From positions 1 through 14,845 of the forward strand of contig DASPKO010000069.1 in NCBI GenBank assembly GCA_035628055.1: 14,845 bases of DNA. Direction: 5' to 3'. The position numbers and the translations under genes are program-made. The notes beneath the pieces are model-generated. The model was not told the DNA's origin. It searched no databases and worked only from the letters and a program-made list of their open reading frames with translations. Below, piece by piece: positions 1 to 7,886 of the stretch. This DNA comes from DASPKO01 sp035628055 (lineage in GTDB: Bacteria; Planctomycetota; Phycisphaerae; Phycisphaerales; UBA1924). Numbering within the stretch: position 1 is the first letter of the stretch; the number at the start of each line of letters is the position of its first letter.

Positions 1-699
1 CTGGCGGTTCTCAAGGGCCTGGCCGAGAAGCTCGCGAGCCCGGGCGGGTCGCTCTCGCGGGACGAGACGGCGCTGATGGTGCGCGTGGTGGGACGCCTGG
101 AGCGGCTGAGCGAGAACCTGCTGGACCTGGCGCGGGCGCGACCGATGCACGTCGAGCCGGTGGAGCTGCGCTCGCTGGTCGAGGAATCGTGGCTGCTGGT
201 GCGGCTCGACCGGGGTGCGCACCTGGTCGAGTTCGTCAACGCCGTGCCGCGCGGGCTCGTCGCCGAGTGCAGCCCGGACCGGATCGGCCAGGTGCTGCTG
301 AACATCCTGCGCAACGCCGTGGACGCGCTCCCCGCGGGCCGGCCGGGGCGGATCGAGGCGGGGGGCGCCCTCTCGGAGCGCTCGGGACGGCGCTGGGTGA
401 CGCTGAGCATCGCGGACAACGGGCCGGGGGTTCACCCGGAGGTGCTGGGAAGGCTCTTCGAGCCGTTCGTGACCACGCGGCTGGATTCGCTGGGCACCGG
501 GCTGGGGCTGGCGGTCGCCGAGGGGATCGTGCGCGAGCACGGGGGCGTGCTCCTGGGTCGCAATCGGCCCGGCGGGGGGGGCGCGGTCTTCGAGATCGTG
601 CTCCCGGCGCAGCAGGGCCCGGAGCCGGCGGCCGTGGCGCCGGCGCAGACCGTGGCCGGCGTGGGCGGCGGGGCTGCGAGGGAGGACCCGCATGGCTGA
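1..699 (+). CDS. Sensor histidine kinase, C-terminal part (5' end outside window)
   Basis: The reading frame is open from base 1, so the start and sensor region lie upstream. What remains is the second helix of the dimerisation domain (about 76-150) and a complete HATPase_c domain. Visible motifs are the N box NILRNAVDAL at 301-330, the G1 box DNGPGV from 415, an F-box LFEPFVTT and the G2 box GTGLGLAV from 493. The phosphoacceptor histidine (H box) must lie before the window. Family knowledge: such kinases autophosphorylate on His and pass the phosphate to a receiver Asp. The last 30 or so residues are an Ala/Pro/Gly-rich tail. The stop overlaps the next gene by 8 bases, so kinase and regulator are surely cotranscribed and probably translationally coupled. 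The input signal cannot be inferred. Confidence 0.93.
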   Translation: MAVLKGLAEKLASPGGSLSRDETALMVRVVGRLERLSENLLDLARARPMHVEPVELRSLVEESWLLVRLDRGAHLVEFVNAVPRGLVAECSPDRIGQVLLNILRNAVDALPAGRPGRIEAGGALSERSGRRWVTLSIADNGPGVHPEVLGRLFEPFVTTRLDSLGTGLGLAVAEGIVREHGGVLLGRNRPGGGGAVFEIVLPAQQGPEPAAVAPAQTVAGVGGGAAREDPHG

Positions 700-1336
700 G
701 ACCCGGGCCCAGCAGGCCGAGGGCGGGGGCCCGGCCCCGTCGCTCTCGATCATCGCTCTCGACGACGACGCCGACTTTCGCCAGTACATCAGCGGGCTCC
801 TCGAGAGCCAGGGCCACGACGTGCGCGTGGCGGGGACGCCGGAGGAGCTCACGCGGGCCTGCGAGGCGCACCTGCCCGACGTGGTGCTGCTGGACATGAA
901 GATGGGGCGGCACGACGGGGAGGAGGTCCTCGCGGAGCTCCGGCGGCGCTGGCCGCGGATGTGCGTGATCGTGGTGACGGGGTATCCCTCGCTGGGTTCG
1001 ATGCGGCAGACATTCAAGCAGGACGTGTTCGATTACCTCGCCAAGCCCTTCTCCGCGGAGGAGCTGGCGCGCACGCTGGCCCAGGCGGCCGCGGCCTTCG
1101 GGCTCGGGCAGCGGCCGCAGGACAAGCTGCGTCAGGAGCTGGGGCGGCAGATCCGCGTGGCGCGGACGGAGCGCGGCTGGACGCTGCGCGACCTCTCGGA
1201 GGCGTGCGGGATCAGCGTGAGCCAGCTCTCGAGCATCGAGCGGGGGAGCCACCTGCCCAGCATCGAGTCCCTGCTCGCGGTGGCGCAGGCGCTGGAGCGC
1301 CAGCCCTCGGCGTGGCTCGCGGCGGCGGGGTTCTAG
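692..1336 (+). CDS. Response regulator with receiver and C-terminal XRE/Cro-type HTH domain
   Basis: A 214-residue protein. The receiver domain (about 18-135) has the acidic pair D24/D25, phosphoacceptor D68 in VVLLDMKMG, conserved T96 in VVTGYPS and K118 in AKPF. It is followed by an XRE/Cro-CI helix-turn-helix (about 149-208), with the recognition region around ISVSQLSSIERGSHLPS. A receiver joined to an XRE domain is much less common than OmpR, NarL or NtrC outputs. The start is the ATG overlapping the end of the kinase gene by 8 bases, giving a cognate pair. The role is inferred to be phosphorylation-controlled DNA binding; targets are unknown. lpxB follows 38 bases later in the same direction, so it may be in the same transcript or a target. 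Confidence 0.93.
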   Translation: MAETRAQQAEGGGPAPSLSIIALDDDADFRQYISGLLESQGHDVRVAGTPEELTRACEAHLPDVVLLDMKMGRHDGEEVLAELRRRWPRMCVIVVTGYPSLGSMRQTFKQDVFDYLAKPFSAEELARTLAQAAAAFGLGQRPQDKLRQELGRQIRVARTERGWTLRDLSEACGISVSQLSSIERGSHLPSIESLLAVAQALERQPSAWLAAAGF

Positions 1337-1374
1337 CCGCGCCCGCCGGGCGCGCATCGATATCCTTGCGGCGC

Positions 1375-2658
1375 ATGGGCACATCCAGGGCCGAGGTCGA
1401 AACGCCGGCGCGGGGCCGTCCCCGCCCCGCGGAGCCGGCGCCCGGCCCGCGGGCCATCCTGTTCACCGCCTTCGAGCCGAGCGGGGACGACCACGCGGCC
1501 CCGGTGATCGCGGAGCTGCTGCGGCGACACCCGGGCCTGCGCGTCTACGCGTGGGGCGGGGAGAAGATGGCCCGGGCCGGCGCGACGCTGATCGAGCGCA
1601 CGGGCGCCGCCGCGGTCATGGGCCTGCCCGGCCTGGGGAAGCTGGCCGAGCACGCGCGGATCAACCGGCGGATCGCGCGGTGGCTGGACGAGAACCGGGT
1701 GGCGGCGCACGTGCCGGTCGATTCCCCGGCGGCGAACTTCCCGATCTGCCGGCTCGCCAAGGCGCGCGGCGTGAGGGTGGTGCACCTGGTGGCGCCGCAG
1801 ATGTGGGCCTGGGGCGCGTGGCGCATCAAGAAGCTGCGCCGCCTGACGGACCTGGTGCTGGCGCTGCTCCCCTTCGAGGAGAACTGGTTCCTGCAGCGCG
1901 GCATCAAGGCGACGTTCGTGGGGCATCCGCTCTTCGACACCCCGCTGGACGAGCGCGCCCTGGACGAGCGCGCCGCGGGCTTCGGTGCGGGCTCGCCCAA
2001 GGTGGCCCTGATGCCCGGGTCGCGGCCCGCGGAGATCCTGGGAAGCTTCGGCGTGCTCCTGGACGCGTTCGAGCGGCTGCGCCGCGACTTCCCCGCCGCC
2101 TCGGGGGTGATCGCCGCCACCCGTCCGGAGGTGGCGGGGTCCCTGCAGCAGCGGGCCCGGCGTGAGCGCGGCTGGCCGGAGGGCCTGCGCGTGGCGGTGG
2201 GCGAGACCGACGCGGTCGTGCGCTGGTGCGACTACGCGCTGGTGGTGAGCGGGACGGTGACGCTGCAGGTCGCGCGCCAGGGCAAGCCGATGGTCACGTT
2301 CTACCGGCCCTCGCGGCTGATGTACCACGTGCTGTACCGCTGGCTCATCTCGACGCCGCACGTCACGCTCCCGAACCTGATCGCGGGCAAGAAGATCGTG
2401 CCCGAGCTGGTGCCGCACTTCGGCGATGGCGAGGAGCTGGCCCTCGGGATCATCCGGCTGATGCGGCAGCCCGGGGCGGCGGACGATCAGCGCGCCGAGC
2501 TGGCCAAGGTGGTGCGCGCGTTCGAGGGGCACCGGGCCGCGGACCGCGCCGCCGACGAGATCGGCCGGATCGCCGGCCTCGGTCCGCCCACGCGGGCGGC
2601 GCCCGTGGCGCCGGCCCCGGGGGCCGGGGCGGGGACGGGGGCCGGGGCCGGTGCCTAG
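1375..2658 (+). CDS. lpxB: Lipid-A-disaccharide synthase LpxB
   Basis: A 427-residue GT-B glycosyltransferase that, in the known pathway, joins UDP-2,3-diacylglucosamine and lipid X to form the lipid A disaccharide at the inner membrane. Family motifs in order: EPSGD (34-38), VDSPAANF (115-122, equivalent to the GIDAPDFN segment of E. coli LpxB), APQMWAWG (140-147), TDLVLALLPFE (158-168), FVGHPLFD (181-188), LMPGSRPAEI (212-221), VSGTVTLQVA (291-300) and TLPNLIAGKKIVPEL (331-345). The frame is open far upstream, but conservation begins near residue 27 and the ATG at 1375 is the first sensible start after the regulator stop; no clear Shine-Dalgarno is seen. The last 20 or so residues are a Gly/Ala/Pro run encoded by a G-rich tract and look non-catalytic. 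The stop overlaps the convergent peptidase stop. Confidence 0.95.
   Translation: MGTSRAEVETPARGRPRPAEPAPGPRAILFTAFEPSGDDHAAPVIAELLRRHPGLRVYAWGGEKMARAGATLIERTGAAAVMGLPGLGKLAEHARINRRIARWLDENRVAAHVPVDSPAANFPICRLAKARGVRVVHLVAPQMWAWGAWRIKKLRRLTDLVLALLPFEENWFLQRGIKATFVGHPLFDTPLDERALDERAAGFGAGSPKVALMPGSRPAEILGSFGVLLDAFERLRRDFPAASGVIAATRPEVAGSLQQRARRERGWPEGLRVAVGETDAVVRWCDYALVVSGTVTLQVARQGKPMVTFYRPSRLMYHVLYRWLISTPHVTLPNLIAGKKIVPELVPHFGDGEELALGIIRLMRQPGAADDQRAELAKVVRAFEGHRAADRAADEIGRIAGLGPPTRAAPVAPAPGAGAGTGAGAGA
2619..2647 (+). other. Strong G-quadruplex-forming tract at the 3' end of lpxB
   Basis: Five runs of four or five G (2619-2623, 2626-2629, 2631-2634, 2637-2641, 2644-2647) are separated by loops of only one or two bases (CC, C, AC, CC) on the + strand. 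That is an ideal sequence pattern for a parallel G-quadruplex in the coding DNA strand and in lpxB mRNA. It lies just before the overlapping lpxB/peptidase stop codons. Function, such as slowing polymerase between convergent genes, is inference. Confidence 0.6.
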
Positions 2659-4181
2659 AGGCCGTACACCGGCGCCAGCCGCGACTCGAGATGGCGCAGC
2701 AGCGGATCGCTCGAGAGGGGCCGGCCGGTGACGCGCTGGCAGAGCTCGGCGGCGCGGTAGCGCTTGCCGTGCGCGTGGATGTTGGCGCGGAGCCAGTCGC
2801 GCAGGGGGATGAGCTCGCCACGGCGGATGTCGGACTCGAGGCCCGGGAGCTGGCGGTTGATCATCTCCCAGAGCTGGGCCGCGTAGAGGTTGCCCAGCGT
2901 GTAGGTCGGGAAGTATCCGACGAGCCCGAAGGACCAGTGGACGTCCTGCAGGCAGCCGCGCCGGTCGTCGGGCACCTTCAGGCCCAGGTAGCTCTCGAAG
3001 CGCTCGTTCCAGACCCCGGGGAGGTCGTCGGCCCGGAGGTCGCCAGAGATCAGGGCCCGCTCGATCTCGAAGCGGAGCATGATGTGCAGGTTGTACGTGC
3101 TCTCGTCGGACTCGACGCGGATGAAGCTGGGCCGCACCGTGTTGGCGGCGGCGTAGACCGCGTCGACAGTGACCGGCTCGAGCGCCGGGCCGAGCAGCCG
3201 CCGGGCCTCGGGGAGGGCCCACTCCCAGAACGCGCGGCCGCGGCCCACGAAGTTCTCCCACATACGGCTCTGGCTCTCGTGGATGCCCAGGGAGATCGCC
3301 TCGCCCAGGGGCTCGCCGAAGTGGTCGGCCTTGGGGAGGCCCTGCTCGTAGAGCCCGTGCCCGCCCTCGTGCATGGTGCCGTAGAGCGGCTCGAGGAATC
3401 CCTCGCCGGTGTAGCGGGTGGTGAGACGGGTGTCGCCCGGGGCCATGCCCGAGCAGAAGGGGTGGGTGGTGACGTCGAGGCGGCCCGCCGAGAGGTCGAA
3501 GCCCATGGCCTTGAGGACCAGCTCGCCGAAGCGGTGCTGCTGCTGGGGGTCGGTCCGGATCTTGAGCACCGATTGATCGGGCGTGCGCCCGGAGGCGCGC
3601 ACGCGCCCGATCAGTTGCGCGAGGCGGTCGCGGAGGGGCGCGAAGACCGCGGCGATCTCCTTGGCGGTCATCCCCGGCTCGTACTCATCGAGGAGCGCGT
3701 CGTAGGGCTCGGGGCTCCCGGGCGCCAGGCAGTCGGCCTTGCGCCGGCTGAGCGTCATCATCTTCGTGAGCCACGGGGCGAAGGCGGGGAAGTCGTTCCG
3801 CGCCCGGGCGTCCTTCCAGGCCTCCTGGGCGAGCGAGCCGGTGCGGGCCAGCTCGGCCACCAGGTCGGTCGGTACCTTGGTGGCGCGGTCGTAGTCGCGG
3901 CGCATCTCGCGGAGATTGGCCGCGGCGGCGGGGTCCTGGCGGAGCGCGGGATCGGCCTCGCAGGCCTGGAGCAGCTCGCCCACCCGCGGCGAGCTCTGCC
4001 GCTCGTGCACCAGCCCGGCGACCAGCGCCTGCTGCTGGGCCCGGTGCCCTGCGGCGGCGGGTGGCATGTACGTCTCCTGGTCCCAGCCCAGGAGCGAGCC
4101 GATGGACCCGAGGGTGGCGGCTTCCTTGAGCAGGCCGCAGAGCTCGGCGTAGTGCGGCGGACGGGTGGGGGTGGGGGGCAT
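2655..4181 (-). CDS. M32-family metallocarboxypeptidase (carboxypeptidase Taq type)
   Basis: A 508-residue protein of normal length for peptidase family M32, cytoplasmic zinc enzymes that remove C-terminal residues from peptides. The zinc site is clear: HEGGH at 271-275 (HEXXH) with the third ligand in IHES at 300-303. Other family blocks are HPFCSG (240-245), IRVESDESTYNLHI (354-367), GYFPTYTLGN (422-431) and IHAHGKRY (468-475). The start ATG at 4181 is preceded by GAGGAG four bases upstream (4186-4191 on the + strand), which fixes it. No signal peptide is seen. It lies 69 bases downstream of the ABC transporter gene on the same strand. Its stop codon overlaps that of lpxB (shared bases 2655-2657 plus one). 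Probable role is peptide turnover. Confidence 0.95.
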   Translation of the reverse strand: MPPTPTRPPHYAELCGLLKEAATLGSIGSLLGWDQETYMPPAAAGHRAQQQALVAGLVHERQSSPRVGELLQACEADPALRQDPAAAANLREMRRDYDRATKVPTDLVAELARTGSLAQEAWKDARARNDFPAFAPWLTKMMTLSRRKADCLAPGSPEPYDALLDEYEPGMTAKEIAAVFAPLRDRLAQLIGRVRASGRTPDQSVLKIRTDPQQQHRFGELVLKAMGFDLSAGRLDVTTHPFCSGMAPGDTRLTTRYTGEGFLEPLYGTMHEGGHGLYEQGLPKADHFGEPLGEAISLGIHESQSRMWENFVGRGRAFWEWALPEARRLLGPALEPVTVDAVYAAANTVRPSFIRVESDESTYNLHIMLRFEIERALISGDLRADDLPGVWNERFESYLGLKVPDDRRGCLQDVHWSFGLVGYFPTYTLGNLYAAQLWEMINRQLPGLESDIRRGELIPLRDWLRANIHAHGKRYRAAELCQRVTGRPLSSDPLLRHLESRLAPVYGL

Positions 4182-4250
4182 GGGGCTCCTCGAACGACGT
4201 GCGGCGGGCGGTCAGAATATCGCGGTCGCGGGTGACGCCCGCGGGCCCGG

Positions 4251-6299
4251 TCACGGCCTGGCGGGCGGAGCCGCGTGCGGCGCGACCACGCCGTTGGCGG
4301 CGCCCGGCCCGTGCCCACCGACGGGCTCGGTGTGGGCGTGGATCTGGCGCATGAGCATCTCCCAGTAGCGGCCCTCGGCGGCGCGGAGCTCGTCGTGGGT
4401 GCCGCGCTCGATGATCCGCCCCCGCTCCATCACCACGATGAGGTCGGCATGGCGGATGGTGCTCAGGCGGTGGGCGATGACGAGGCAGGTGCGCCCGCGC
4501 ATGAGGCGGCGCAGGGAGGTCTGGATCAGCGCCTCGCTCTCGGAATCGAGGTTGCTGGTCGCCTCGTCGAGGATGAGGATGCGCGGGTCGGCGAGCACCG
4601 CACGGGCGATCGCCAGGCGCTGCTTCTGCCCGCCGGAGAGGCGCACGCCGCGCTCGCCGATGAGCGTCCGGTAGCCCCGCTCGAGGGCCACGATGAACTC
4701 GTGGGCGTTGGCGGCCCGGGCGGCGGCCTCCACGTCGGAGGGGCCGGCCTGCGGGCGCGAGTAGGCGATGTTCTCCTCCACGGTGCCGTCGAAGAGGAAG
4801 ACGTCCTGCTCGACGATGCCCAGCAGGCGGCGGTAGCTGGCGACGTCGATGGCGCGGAGGTCGGTGCCGTCGAGCTCGATGGCGCCGGCGGTGGGGTCGT
4901 AGAACCGCGCCACGAGGTTGCAGAGCGTGGTCTTGCCCGACCCGCTGGGGCCCACCAGGGCCACGGTGGCGCCCGCGGGCACGTCGAGGCTCACGCCGTC
5001 GAGCACGACGGCGTCGTGCCCCGGGTACCAGAACGAGACCTTCCGCAGGGCGATGTGCCCGCGGACCCGCGCCGGATCGACCTCGAGGAGCGGCGGTGAG
5101 GCCGGGCCCGAGGCGGCGCCGACGGTCTCGAACTCGCGGGGCTCGGCGAGCAGGTCCAGCACGCGGTCGAGGGCGGCCAGGTTGGTCTGGATGCCCGTGG
5201 CGGTGGCGACGAGCACGTCGAGCGGCCCGAGCAGCATGAAGAGGTAGGCCGAGAACATCATCACGTCGCCGATCGTGAGGTTGCCCCGGAGGACCTGCCA
5301 CCCGCCGTAGACCAGCACGGCGGCGCTGGCGGTGGGGATCATCAGGGCCCAGGCGACGTCCACGACGCGCGACCACCACCAGACGAGCATCTCCTGGCGG
5401 GCCATGAGGTGGCCGGAGCGGACGAAGCGGCCGGCCTCGCCGCGCTCGCGCCCGAAGCCGCGCACGATCCGCATGCCGCCGAAGGCCTCGGTGGCGTGGG
5501 CGTCGATCCCGCTGCGCATGGCGCGGATCTCGCGGAAGACGGGGCGGATGCGCGAGATCCAGGTGCGGTGGCTGAGCCAGACCGAGGGGATCAGGGCCAA
5601 GCCGCCCAGCAGCATGCGCCAGTCGGTCAGGGCCAGCACGACCAGGGTGCCGGTGAGCTGGACGATGGCGCGCCAGGGGTTGTAGATGAGGCTGAAGCAC
5701 AGGTCGCCGGCCTGCCCGGCGTCCTCGCGGAGGATGCTGGCGACCCCGCCGCTCTTGAGCTGGTAGACGCGGTTGAGGGGCAGGCGCACGGCATGGTCGA
5801 AGAGCAGGCGGCGCAGGTTCACCTGCACGCGCTTGGTGATCCAGGTCATCTGCGTCCGCCCCCACATGCCGATGGCCACCGCGAGCAGGGCCACGACGAT
5901 GAGGGCCGCCCCGAGGATCGCCAGCAGGCGGAGGCGGTCGCGCGGGAGCCCCAGCCAGGCGGGGAGGCCCGCGGGGCCGGGGTTGTCCATGAGGATGTAG
6001 TCGAAGGCGATCTTGGTGGCCAGGGGCTGGAGCAGGTTGAGCCCGGTGGCGGCCGAGAGGGTGAGCAGGGAAAGGATGATGGTCAGGTGGTGCCCGCGGA
6101 GCAGCCGCCAGAACTCGCGCACGATCGTGGGGAAGGAGCGGTGGCGCTGGCGCTTTTTCTCCTCCTTCTCGTCGGCGAGCGCGGGTGCCGGGGCGCCCGG
6201 AGCGGGCTCGGCGGCCGGGGTCGCGGCCCGGCGGCGCGTGCGGACCTTCTGGAGGAAGCGCTCGAACTGGAGCTTGCTCGAGAGCGGCCGGGCCGGCAT
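4251..6299 (-). CDS. ABC exporter half-transporter (fused membrane and ATPase domains, MsbA/MdlB-like)
   Basis: A 682-residue type IV ABC exporter half that should act as a dimer in the inner membrane. A charged N-terminal cytoplasmic region (1-65, KEEKKRQRH) precedes a six-helix ABC membrane domain (about 70-375). The nucleotide-binding domain carries Walker A GPSGSGKT (450-457), Q-loop Q498, signature LSGGQKQ (554-560), Walker B ILILDEATS (574-582) and the H-loop in IAHRLST (608-614). The ATG at 6299 was chosen because AGGA lies six bases upstream; the longer open frame runs into the divergent symporter gene. The substrate is unknown. A lipid A flippase (MsbA-like) role is possible given lpxB nearby, but general drug or lipid exporters look alike. 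The C-terminal tail is Gly/Ala/Pro-rich. Confidence 0.93.
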   Translation of the reverse strand: MPARPLSSKLQFERFLQKVRTRRRAATPAAEPAPGAPAPALADEKEEKKRQRHRSFPTIVREFWRLLRGHHLTIILSLLTLSAATGLNLLQPLATKIAFDYILMDNPGPAGLPAWLGLPRDRLRLLAILGAALIVVALLAVAIGMWGRTQMTWITKRVQVNLRRLLFDHAVRLPLNRVYQLKSGGVASILREDAGQAGDLCFSLIYNPWRAIVQLTGTLVVLALTDWRMLLGGLALIPSVWLSHRTWISRIRPVFREIRAMRSGIDAHATEAFGGMRIVRGFGRERGEAGRFVRSGHLMARQEMLVWWWSRVVDVAWALMIPTASAAVLVYGGWQVLRGNLTIGDVMMFSAYLFMLLGPLDVLVATATGIQTNLAALDRVLDLLAEPREFETVGAASGPASPPLLEVDPARVRGHIALRKVSFWYPGHDAVVLDGVSLDVPAGATVALVGPSGSGKTTLCNLVARFYDPTAGAIELDGTDLRAIDVASYRRLLGIVEQDVFLFDGTVEENIAYSRPQAGPSDVEAAARAANAHEFIVALERGYRTLIGERGVRLSGGQKQRLAIARAVLADPRILILDEATSNLDSESEALIQTSLRRLMRGRTCLVIAHRLSTIRHADLIVVMERGRIIERGTHDELRAAEGRYWEMLMRQIHAHTEPVGGHGPGAANGVVAPHAAPPARP

Positions 6300-6301
6300 C
6301 G

Positions 6302-6373
6302 GCGATCCTAGCCGGCGCGTGCGGGGCGCTTGCCGCGCGGGTGCAACGCGGGGCCCCGATCCGGTAGGATCGC
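6302..6373. promoter_or_regulatory. Divergent intergenic region with mirrored inverted repeat
   Basis: The 78-base gap between the ABC exporter and the symporter must contain both promoters. Its ends are mirror images: GCGATCCTA (6302-6310) and TAGGATCGC (6365-6373) are perfectly complementary, and CCGG at 6312-6315 and 6361-6364 extends the match to 13 pairs with one bulged G (6311). Each arm contains the AGGA Shine-Dalgarno of the gene next to it. No convincing -35/-10 pair is visible in the 45-base GC-rich spacer. Confidence 0.45.
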
Positions 6374-6377
6374 GGGC

Positions 6378-7823
6378 ATGAAGCTGGCGCTGCACTACCG
6401 GATCATGATCGGGATGGCGCTGGGCATCGTGGTGGGCCTGGCGCTCAACCAGGCCTGGGATGCGCAGACCTGGTCGCGCCTGGGCGTGGGCGACGCGCCC
6501 GCGTTCCTGGCCGGTCGGGACGCGCCGGCGAATGCGAGCGCCGGCGTCGGCGCGGGCACGGTCCGGTTTCTGGTCCGGCTCAACGACCTCGTGGGGCGGG
6601 TCTTCGTCCGGTCCCTGCGCTTTGTCGCGGTGCCGATCGTGCTCTTCTCGCTGATCGTCGGGGCGGCGAGCCTGGGCGACCTGCGCCGGGTCGGGCGGAT
6701 CGGGGGGCGGACCCTGCTGCTTTACATCGCCACAACCCTGATCGCGGTCGGGCTGGGACTGGCGCTGGGAAACCTGGTCCGGCCCGGGGCGTCGATCGGG
6801 GCCGAGGCGCGGGATCGGCTCGCGGGCGACCGCCAGGGCGAGATCGTGGCGCAGATCGGGCGTACCGGGGAGGTCCCCGGCCTGTGGGACCAGCTCGTCG
6901 AACTGATCCCGGGCAACCCGTTCGCGGCCCTGGCGCACGACACGGCGCTCTTCGTGCGCACCGAGGCGGGACGGTCGGTCGTGCTGGGGCAGGGTGGGAT
7001 GCTCCAGGTGATCGTGGTGGCCCTGGCGGTGGGGATCGGCCTCACGCTGATCCCGCGGGAGAAGGCCCGCCCGGTCCTCGACGTGTGCGACGCCCTGAGC
7101 GAGGTCATGATGGTGCTGGTCCGGGCCATCATGTGGCTCGCCCCCTTCGCGGTCTTTGCGCTCCTGGTGCCGGTGGTCGCGCGCCTCGGCCTGACGGTGC
7201 TGCAGACTCTGGCGGTCTACGCCGGCACGGTCCTGCTGGGCCTGGCGCTGATCCTGCTCATCGAGTACCCGCTCCTGGTCTGGGCGCTGGCGCGGGTGCG
7301 CCCGGGCCGGTTCTTCCGGGCCATGGCGCCCGCGCAGCTCCTGGCCTTCTCGAGCTCGAGCTCGAACGCGACCCTGCCGGTGACGATGCAGTGCGTCACC
7401 CGCCGGCTGGGGGTCTCCGAGGCGGTCACCAGCTTCGTCTGTCCGCTCGGGGCCACCGTGAACATGGACGGCACGGCCCTGTATCAGGCCATCGCCACCC
7501 TGTTCATCGCGCAGCTGTACGGGATCGACCTCGGAGTCGGTCAGCAGCTCACGATCCTGCTCACGGCCACGCTGGCGGCGATCGGCACGCCGGGCATACC
7601 CGGGGCCGGGGTGCTCATGCTCGTGATCGTGCTGGAGTCGGTGGGCATCCCGCCCGCGAGCATCGCCGGGGGGATCGCGGTGATCCTGGGGCTCGACCGC
7701 ATCCTGGACATGTGCCGGACGGTGGTGAACGTGACGGGCGACGGCCTGACCGCGGCGATCATCGCGCGCCTGGAGGGTGAGGCGATCGTCCCGCCGGCGG
7801 ACGAACCGGTGCCGGCGGTCTGA
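6378..7823 (+). CDS. DAACS-family sodium/proton:dicarboxylate or acidic amino acid symporter (GltP/DctA type)
   Basis: A 481-residue multi-spanning inner membrane transporter of the SLC1-like family. Signature elements are the serine-rich hairpin FSSSSSNATLPV (324-335), NMDGTALY (362-369) in TM7, and the TM8 segment DRILDMCRTVVNVTGD (440-455). By comparison with GltPh, D444, R447, T448 and N451 match the substrate-binding Asp/Arg/Thr/Asn. The retained Arg points to an acidic substrate (glutamate, aspartate or C4-dicarboxylate) rather than a neutral amino acid. A hydrophilic insert between about 135 and 205 is longer than in the shortest homologues. The ATG at 6378 is preceded by AGGAT; an in-frame start at 6330 would leave only 30 bases for the divergent region. 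It appears monocistronic. Confidence 0.93.
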   Translation: MKLALHYRIMIGMALGIVVGLALNQAWDAQTWSRLGVGDAPAFLAGRDAPANASAGVGAGTVRFLVRLNDLVGRVFVRSLRFVAVPIVLFSLIVGAASLGDLRRVGRIGGRTLLLYIATTLIAVGLGLALGNLVRPGASIGAEARDRLAGDRQGEIVAQIGRTGEVPGLWDQLVELIPGNPFAALAHDTALFVRTEAGRSVVLGQGGMLQVIVVALAVGIGLTLIPREKARPVLDVCDALSEVMMVLVRAIMWLAPFAVFALLVPVVARLGLTVLQTLAVYAGTVLLGLALILLIEYPLLVWALARVRPGRFFRAMAPAQLLAFSSSSSNATLPVTMQCVTRRLGVSEAVTSFVCPLGATVNMDGTALYQAIATLFIAQLYGIDLGVGQQLTILLTATLAAIGTPGIPGAGVLMLVIVLESVGIPPASIAGGIAVILGLDRILDMCRTVVNVTGDGLTAAIIARLEGEAIVPPADEPVPAV

Positions 7824-7838
7824 GGCGCGGCGCCCAGG

Positions 7839-7865
7839 AAAAACCCGGCCTGGGGGCGGCCGGGT
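7839..7865 (-). terminator. Rho-independent terminator of the MauE-like/Cys-rich cassette
   Basis: A perfect 8-bp stem ACCCGGCC/GGCCGGGT (7843-7850 with 7858-7865) has a 7-base loop. Read on the minus strand it is followed by a run of T (complement of the A run at 7839-7843). It starts about 20 bases after the stop of the 279-residue gene. On the plus strand no T run follows, so it mainly serves the minus strand, though the hairpin could also protect the symporter mRNA end. Confidence 0.8.
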
Positions 7866-7886
7866 GATTCGACGGGGGCGGGATCG

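Noticed and set aside
236..1384. Long minus-strand open frame of 382 residues
   Set aside because: It is antisense to the kinase and regulator genes, Arg/Pro-rich and without domain features; a typical GC-rich shadow.
2226..4235. Long plus-strand open frame of 669 residues
   Set aside because: It is the mirror of the M32 peptidase and of lpxB in another frame; the peptidase strand carries the catalytic motifs.
4182..4250. Possible promoter for the M32 gene around TATTCT (complement near 4216-4222)
   Set aside because: No matching -35 at an acceptable distance, and the gene may be read from the ABC transporter transcript.
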